64,000 nt of DNA from Streptomyces olivaceus (GTDB lineage: Bacteria > Actinomycetota > Actinomycetes > Streptomycetales > Streptomycetaceae), in assembly GCF_000721235.1 (NCBI RefSeq), contig NZ_JOFH01000003.1:267206-331205 (forward strand). The letters run 5' to 3'. A program made the position numbers and the translations under genes. The notes under the pieces are model-generated. The model saw nothing but the letters and a program-made list of their open reading frames with translations, had not been told where the DNA came from and searched no databases. Of the stretch, positions 59,069 to 64,000 are shown one piece after another (position 1 is the first letter of the stretch; the number at the start of each line of letters is the position of its first letter).

Positions 59069-61026
59069 CCATGAGTGCGGGCTGGTATCTGCGGCGGCTG
59101 TCCCGGATGGGGCCGCGGGAGGTCGGCGGCCGGGCGGCCGACGCCGTGCGCAGGCGCCGGTGGCGGTCGGCGCGGCCCGCGTGCCCGGCCGTGACCGGCG
59201 CCCGCTTCACCGCCGTCCTGCCCGCCGGGGCGGTCGCCGCGGTGGCGCCGGACGCCGCGAAGCGGCTGGTCGCCGAGGCGGACCGGCTGCTGGCCGGGCA
59301 CGTCGAGTACTTCGGAGTGCTCCGCGACGACCTGGCCGACCCGGACTGGTGGTACGACCCGAAGACCGGGCGCCGGGCGCCGTGGGGCTACGCGTTCGAC
59401 GTGCCGTACCGGGACGAGGAGGCGGTCGGGGACATCAAGCAGATCTGGGAGCTGTCCCGGCACCAGTACCTCACCGTGCTCGCCGCCGCCTACGCCGTCA
59501 CCGGCGACGAGCGCTACGCCGAGCGCGTCGCCGAGCACCTGCGGTCGTGGTGGGCGTCCAACGCGCCGCTGCGGGGCGTGCACTGGACCAGCGGCATCGA
59601 GCTGGGGATCCGGCTGCTGTCCTGGGTGTGGATCCGCCGGCTGCTCGACGGCTGGCCGGGCGCGGCGGCCCTGTTCGAGGGCAACCCGGTGGCGCTGGAC
59701 CAGATCTGGCAGCACCAGCGCTGGCTGGCGGCCTTCCCCAGCCGGGGCTCCTCGGCCAACAACCACGCCGTCGCCGAGGCCGCCGGGCAGTTCGCCGCGG
59801 CCTGCGCGTTCGGGTGGTTCCCCGCCTCGGCGCGCTGGCGGGCGGACGCGCTGCGGTCGTTGGAGCGGCACCTGCGGAGCAACACCTTCGGCTCCGGTCT
59901 CAACCGCGAGCTGGCCACCGAGTACCACGGGCTCGTGCTGGAACTCGGCCTGGCCGCGCTGGCGGAGGCGGACGCCGCCCGGGTGCCGGTGCCCGCGACG
60001 GTCCGGCTGGTGCTGCTGCGGATGACCGACGCGCTCGCGGCCGTCGTGGACGATTCGCTGCGGCCTCCGCGCCAGGGGGACGCGGACGACGGGCACGGGC
60101 TGGTCGTGGACGGCGCGGGCACCGACCGCTGGGCGTCGCTGCTGGCCACCGGGGGCGCCGTGTTCGGCCCGCTCGACTGGTGGCCCGCCGTCACCGGCAC
60201 CGACGTGCGCACCCCGCTGCTGACCGCGCTCGTGAGGCCGTACGGGAAGGAGGGCGCCGCGCCCGCCGTGTCCCGGCCGGCGCGCCGGCCCGCCCACTTC
60301 GCGGACGCGGGACTCACCGTCCTGCGGGGTCCGGCGGGGATCTGGTGCCGCTGCGACGGCGGTCCGCACGGCTTCCTGTCCATCGCGGCGCACGCCCACG
60401 CGGACGCGCTGTCCGTGGAGGTCCGGCACGACGGGGTCGACGTGCTCGCCGACCCGGGGACGTTCTGCTACCACGGGCAGCCGGTGTGGCGGCGGTACTT
60501 CCGCTCGACCCTCGGCCACAACACCCTGGAGCTGGACGGCACCGACCAGTCCGTGTCCGGCGGCCCGTTCCTGTGGACCCGGCACGCCCGCAGCCGGGTC
60601 CTGGCCGTTCAGACACCGCAGGAGGGGGTGTCCCGCTGGTGCGCCGAGCACGACGGCTACGGGCGTACGGTCCACCGGCGCCGGGTGGAACTGGCGGACG
60701 CGAGCCGGGAGTTGCGGGTAATCGACGAGGTGCGCGGCGAGGGCCGTGCCGTACGGCTGGCGTTCCACCTGGGCCCGGCGGTGGCCGCCGATCTGGCGGG
60801 GAGCCGGGCGGTGCTCACCTGGGCCCGGGACGGCGAGGAACGCTCCGCGCTGCTCGACCTGCCGAGCCGGCTCTCCTGGCGGGCGCACCGCGGCGAGAGC
60901 GACCCGCCGCTGGGCTGGTACTCCCCCGGCTTCGGCCGCAGGGAGCCCGCCACCACGCTCGTCGGCACCGGCTTCGCCGACGGCACGGAGCGGTTCACCA
61001 CCGTGCTCGCGTTCGACGACCAGTGA
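59065..61026 (+). CDS. Heparinase II/III-like polysaccharide lyase
   Basis: 653 residues from an ATG overlapping the oxidoreductase stop by 4 bp. The alpha/alpha toroid N-terminal half carries LTVLAAAYAVTGDERYAERV, LGIRLLSWVWIRRLL and SRGSSANNHAVAEAAGQFAA with the conserved Asn-Asn-His. The C-terminal beta domain has AAHAHADALSVEVRHDGVDV, LADPGTFCYHGQPVWRRYF and GHNTLELDG. It cleaves uronic-acid glycosides by beta-elimination. No signal peptide is seen, so it may trim or edit intermediates in the cytosol or leave by another route. It fits a uronate-containing product. Confidence 0.87.
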   Translation: MTMSAGWYLRRLSRMGPREVGGRAADAVRRRRWRSARPACPAVTGARFTAVLPAGAVAAVAPDAAKRLVAEADRLLAGHVEYFGVLRDDLADPDWWYDPKTGRRAPWGYAFDVPYRDEEAVGDIKQIWELSRHQYLTVLAAAYAVTGDERYAERVAEHLRSWWASNAPLRGVHWTSGIELGIRLLSWVWIRRLLDGWPGAAALFEGNPVALDQIWQHQRWLAAFPSRGSSANNHAVAEAAGQFAAACAFGWFPASARWRADALRSLERHLRSNTFGSGLNRELATEYHGLVLELGLAALAEADAARVPVPATVRLVLLRMTDALAAVVDDSLRPPRQGDADDGHGLVVDGAGTDRWASLLATGGAVFGPLDWWPAVTGTDVRTPLLTALVRPYGKEGAAPAVSRPARRPAHFADAGLTVLRGPAGIWCRCDGGPHGFLSIAAHAHADALSVEVRHDGVDVLADPGTFCYHGQPVWRRYFRSTLGHNTLELDGTDQSVSGGPFLWTRHARSRVLAVQTPQEGVSRWCAEHDGYGRTVHRRRVELADASRELRVIDEVRGEGRAVRLAFHLGPAVAADLAGSRAVLTWARDGEERSALLDLPSRLSWRAHRGESDPPLGWYSPGFGRREPATTLVGTGFADGTERFTTVLAFDDQ

Positions 61027-61064
61027 CACGACGACCGGCGACGACCAGGGAGGAGGGAGGACGC

Positions 61065-62639
61065 ATGGGGACGGACACCGGGACGAAGCGGCGGCACCGG
61101 GCCTGGCGGGCGGCACCGCTGGTGCTGGCCCTGCTGGCGGCGGCCGGCTGCGACAGCGGCGGCGACGGTGACCGCGGCGCGCCGGACGCGCGGCCGGGGT
61201 CGGGCGCCGCGCCCTCCGCGTCCTCCCCGGCCGGGGAGCGGTCGGTGGCCCGGGTGTGCGCCGATCCCGCCGCGGGGCCCGGGAAGGCGCCCGCGGGTGC
61301 GGTGACGGTCGACCCCGGCGTCGTCGGCGATCTGGCCGCCAAGACCAGGAAGCACCCGCCGCACACCACGTTCTGGCTGCGCCCGGGCAGGCACCGGCTC
61401 GATCCGGACCGTTTCGCCCAGGTCGTCCCCAAGGAGGGGAACACCTACCTCGGCGCGCCGGGCGCGGTGCTCGACGGCGGCAGGACCAACCAGTACGCCT
61501 TCGGCGGTACCGCACGCGACGTCACCATCGGCCACCTGACCGTGCAGAAGTTCGCCGCGCCGCACGACGAGGGCGTGGTCAACCACGACTCGGCCGACGG
61601 GTGGGTGATCGAGCACGCCACGATCCAGTACAACTCCGGCGCCGGGCTGATGGCGGGCGCCCGCCAGAAGGTCTCCGCCAGCTGTCTGCGCGGCAACGGC
61701 CAGTACGGCATGAACGCGTACAAGGCCGACGACTCCATCACCGGCCTGGTCCTGGAGGGCAACGAGATCACGGGCAACAACACCGGCGACTGGGAGCGGC
61801 GGCGGCCGGGCTGCGGCTGCACCGGGGGCGTCAAGTTCTGGGCCGTCGACGGCGCCGACATCCGCGGCAACTGGGTGCACGACAACCGCGGAACCGGGCT
61901 GTGGGCTGACACCAACAACAACGACTTCCGCGTCGAGGGCAACGTCTTCGAGGCCAACGACGGCGCCGCCCTGATCTACGAGACCAGCTACAACGCGGTC
62001 GTCCGGGACAACACGATCCGGCACAACAACTGGGTCGAGGGCCGCAGGTACGCCGACCGCGGCGACACCTTCCCGTTCGCGACCGTCTACCTGTCCGAGT
62101 CCGGCGGCGAGCCCCGGGTCGAGGCCCGGACCGACAGGATCGAGGTCTACCGGAACGTGTTCGAGGACAACTGGTCCGGGATCACCCTGTGGGAGAACGC
62201 CGACCGGTTCTGCAACAGCCCGGCCAACACCTCCTCCGGCGACTGCACGCTGCTGGTGGAGGACGTCGACCGCTGCGCCCGGCCGGGAATCGCGACCGCG
62301 CCGCTCTACTCCGACTGCCGGTGGAAGACCCAGCGCGTGGACATCCACGACAACCGCTTCACGCTGGACACCTCCGTCGTCGACTGCACCGAGATGTGCG
62401 ACCGCATGGCGGTGCTGGCCAACTACGGCACCTACCCGGAATGGTCGCCGTACCAGGGCGAGCTGGTGGCCGACGCGATCACGAGCGGGCAGCACAACCG
62501 CTGGCACGACAACACCTACGCCGGACCGTGGAAGTTCGTCGTGCACGACCCGAGCCGGGTGCTCGACTTCGGTCAGTGGCGGGACGCGCCGTACCGGCAG
62601 GACGCGGGCAGCACCCTGCGCGCACGGGACGGTGGTTGA
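61065..62639 (+). CDS. Lipoprotein with right-handed parallel beta-helix
   Basis: 524 residues from an ATG with a very strong AGGAGGGAGG site. The N-terminus RHRAWRAAPLVLALLAAAGC is a lipoprotein signal with the anchor Cys near 29, then a disordered Ala/Ser/Pro stretch. Residues about 100-500 show beta-helix rungs: GWVIEHATIQYNSGAGLMAG, ITGLVLEGNEITGNNTGDWE, NNDFRVEGNVFEANDGAALI, DRIEVYRNVFEDNWSGITLW. This fold is shared by pectate/alginate lyases and epimerases. On the cell surface it could modify, epimerise or cut the exported polymer. The precise activity is not readable. Confidence 0.86.
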   Translation: MGTDTGTKRRHRAWRAAPLVLALLAAAGCDSGGDGDRGAPDARPGSGAAPSASSPAGERSVARVCADPAAGPGKAPAGAVTVDPGVVGDLAAKTRKHPPHTTFWLRPGRHRLDPDRFAQVVPKEGNTYLGAPGAVLDGGRTNQYAFGGTARDVTIGHLTVQKFAAPHDEGVVNHDSADGWVIEHATIQYNSGAGLMAGARQKVSASCLRGNGQYGMNAYKADDSITGLVLEGNEITGNNTGDWERRRPGCGCTGGVKFWAVDGADIRGNWVHDNRGTGLWADTNNNDFRVEGNVFEANDGAALIYETSYNAVVRDNTIRHNNWVEGRRYADRGDTFPFATVYLSESGGEPRVEARTDRIEVYRNVFEDNWSGITLWENADRFCNSPANTSSGDCTLLVEDVDRCARPGIATAPLYSDCRWKTQRVDIHDNRFTLDTSVVDCTEMCDRMAVLANYGTYPEWSPYQGELVADAITSGQHNRWHDNTYAGPWKFVVHDPSRVLDFGQWRDAPYRQDAGSTLRARDGG

Positions 62640-62640
62640 G

Positions 62641-63894
62641 ATGAGCGCCGGGCAGGACGGGACGCGCACGGAGCGCGCGCCGAGGGCCGTGGGCACCGTG
62701 TGGGGGCTGCTGGTCCTCAACACCCTCGGCTCCGCCGGGGCGGAGACGATCGTGCCGCTGCCCCGCTCGCTCATCCAGATGGTCACCATGGGCGCGCTGG
62801 TCGCCGCGTTCGCGCTGGCGCTCGCGCTCAATCTCCGGCTGCGGGTGCGGGCCGGCGCCTACCTGTTCCTGCTCTCGCTGCTGCTGGTGCCGAGCCTCGT
62901 CTCCAGCGCCGGCCTGGAGTCGGGCTTCGGGGCGCTGTTCCGCTGCGCCCGGCTGGGTCTGTTCATCGGCACGCTGTGGCTGCTCAGCCGCTGGTGGGAC
63001 GGCGGCACGACCTTCGTCCGGCACCACATCCGGATGTACTTCCTGGTCCTCGGGTCGGTCGTCGCCGGCGCGCTGATCTCACCGGGCGCGGCCCTGCCCG
63101 ACCTCTACGGCGGGCGGCTGGTCGGCGCGCTGTGGCCGCTGACCCCGCCGCAGATCGGGCAGTACGCCGCGGTGGTCACGGGGCTCGCCGTGCTGCTCCT
63201 CCTCGGCCGCCGCACCGACCGGGTGAGCGCGGCCGTGGTCGTCGTGCCCTCGCTCGTGCTGCTCGTGCTGACCCACACCAGGACGGCCACGATCGGGCTG
63301 CTCGTCGGGCTGGCGCTGGCCGTCGGCTCGCTCGTCCCGACCAGCGCCGCCGCCCGCCGGTTCTTCGCCCGTGCGGCGCTGTGCGCGGCGGTGGCCGCGG
63401 TGGGGTTCGCCGCCGCGTTGCGGGCGTGGTTCCTGCGCGGGCAGGACGAGGAACACCTCTCCAGCCTCACCGGCCGGGCCAAGGTCTGGGACGCGCTGCT
63501 GGCCGAACCCCGCTCGATCGGTGAGCAGGTGTTCGGCGTGGGCCTGGGCGACAAGTCCTTCGGCGGGCTGCCGATCGACAACAGCTGGCTGGCCGTCTAC
63601 CACGAACAGGGGCTGACCGGCGTCGGTCTGGTGGCCGCGTTCGTCCTCGTGCTGGGCGGTGTCGCGCTGCTGCGGCCGCCGTCGCTCTCCCGGGCCTGCG
63701 CGATCTTCCTGATCGCCTACTGCGCCCTCGCGTCGTACACCGAGGCGGGGCTGGGTGACGCCTCGCCGTACCTGCTGCACCTGGCCGTGGCCGCCTCGCT
63801 GCTGGCCGCGCCCGCCCCGTCCGCGGCGCTCCCGGCGCCCGAACCCCCTCGTCGTCGTGTGCCGCGCCGGGCCCGGCAGTCGGAGGTGACCTGA
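62641..63894 (+). CDS. O-antigen ligase/polymerase-like membrane protein
   Basis: 417 residues from the ATG at 62641; a GTG three codons earlier overlaps the previous gene's stop. About ten membrane spans, among them LIQMVTMGALVAAFALALAL, AYLFLLSLLLVPSLVSSAGL and VVVVPSLVLLVLTHTRTATI-GLLVGLALAV. A large loop contains LTGRAKVWDALLAEPRSIGE-QVFGVGLGDKSFGG, the Wzy_C/WaaL-type segment. It likely polymerises or ligates lipid-linked repeat units outside the membrane. Ends 1 bp before the next glycosyltransferase gene. Confidence 0.85.
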   Translation: MSAGQDGTRTERAPRAVGTVWGLLVLNTLGSAGAETIVPLPRSLIQMVTMGALVAAFALALALNLRLRVRAGAYLFLLSLLLVPSLVSSAGLESGFGALFRCARLGLFIGTLWLLSRWWDGGTTFVRHHIRMYFLVLGSVVAGALISPGAALPDLYGGRLVGALWPLTPPQIGQYAAVVTGLAVLLLLGRRTDRVSAAVVVVPSLVLLVLTHTRTATIGLLVGLALAVGSLVPTSAAARRFFARAALCAAVAAVGFAAALRAWFLRGQDEEHLSSLTGRAKVWDALLAEPRSIGEQVFGVGLGDKSFGGLPIDNSWLAVYHEQGLTGVGLVAAFVLVLGGVALLRPPSLSRACAIFLIAYCALASYTEAGLGDASPYLLHLAVAASLLAAPAPSAALPAPEPPRRRVPRRARQSEVT

Positions 63895-63895
63895 C

Positions 63896-64000
63896 ATGCA
63901 CGTCCTCGTGGTGCACAACCGCTACGCCTCGGCGCAGCCGAGCGGGGAGAACAAGGTCGTCGACCAGGAGGTGGCGCTGCTGCGCGAAGCCGGTCACCGG
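63896..64000 (+). CDS. Glycosyltransferase, N-terminal fragment (runs off right edge)
   Basis: The first 35 codons read MHVLVVHNRYASAQPSGENK, then VVDQEVALLREAGHR. This is the usual start of GT4 glycosyltransferases (first beta strand, then a Gly-Glu loop for substrate binding). GGAGG lies 8 bp upstream, overlapping the end of the ligase gene. It continues the polysaccharide operon beyond the window. Confidence 0.75.
   Translation, partial: MHVLVVHNRYASAQPSGENKVVDQEVALLREAGHR

Noticed and set aside
1..64000. In-frame TTA (bldA-dependent) codons
   Set aside because: I looked at visible TTA trinucleotides in the coding strands; those checked (for example near 13373, 46862 and 48689) were out of frame. 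The scan by eye was not exhaustive.
1..64000. CRISPR arrays, tRNA/rRNA genes, transposases, attachment sites
   Set aside because: None seen: no spaced direct repeats of CRISPR type, no rRNA-like sequence and no transposase motifs.

Overview
The window is high-GC actinobacterial chromosome, almost certainly Streptomyces. Third-position GC is strong throughout. GTG and even TTG starts are common, many operons overlap by 4 bp, and the gene set is typical of the genus: rhamnose catabolism, a streptogrisin-type protease, a Tat-exported PhoD and a DUF3140/DUF2945 pair. I saw no rRNA, tRNA, CRISPR array, transposase or phage gene. All calls come from reading the sequence; no database search was run.

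Layout. 1-1.5 kb: the start of a PIG-L-like deacetylase and a proline iminopeptidase-like hydrolase. 1.8-16.1 kb: an L-rhamnose regulon. A leftward operon encodes the sugar ABC importer (RhaT, RhaP, RhaQ, RhaS), mutarotase and a LacI repressor. A rightward set encodes isomerase, fused aldolase/dehydrogenase and kinase, followed by LutABC. Together they can carry L-rhamnose to DHAP plus lactaldehyde, then lactate, then pyruvate. The divergent region at 8.04-8.32 kb has a readable promoter on each strand, each with a LacI-type palindrome near its start point. 16.1-21.8 kb: a PLP dehydratase with a YheO/DauR-like regulator, a small Cys-containing protein, PhoD, and a secreted protease with a chitin-binding tail.

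21.9-25.8 kb (leftward): a tight five-gene operon. It starts with a 61-residue peptide that looks like a RiPP precursor. Three proteins of unknown function follow, two of them paralogues, then a cytoplasmic beta-lactamase-fold serine hydrolase. No known RiPP enzyme is present. This is the best candidate in the window for an undescribed system. A SAM methyltransferase lies just upstream in the same direction.

26.7-47.2 kb: housekeeping and accessory genes. These are an MscS channel, an MMPL exporter with MarR regulator, an SDR-DUF2867 protein with photolyase, a small stress-type gene trio, a thioesterase, and a galactonate/KDPGal cluster. In that cluster the dehydratase gene is reduced by an internal deletion. 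A DJ-1 protein, a large LuxR-type ATPase regulator, an SRPBCC lipocalin-size secreted protein and a TetR regulator follow. A second gene remnant (MDR oxidoreductase tail) lies near 37.0 kb.

47.2-64 kb (rightward, running off the edge): an exopolysaccharide cluster. It contains a priming sugar-phosphate transferase, an AlgD-like GDP-mannose dehydrogenase, two glycosyltransferases, two Wzz-type co-polymerases with degenerate P-loops, an asparagine synthase, a fused MDR/GFO-IDH oxidoreductase, a heparinase II/III-like lyase, a parallel beta-helix lipoprotein and an O-antigen-ligase-like protein. The set predicts a uronic-acid-containing, possibly amidated, surface polymer.
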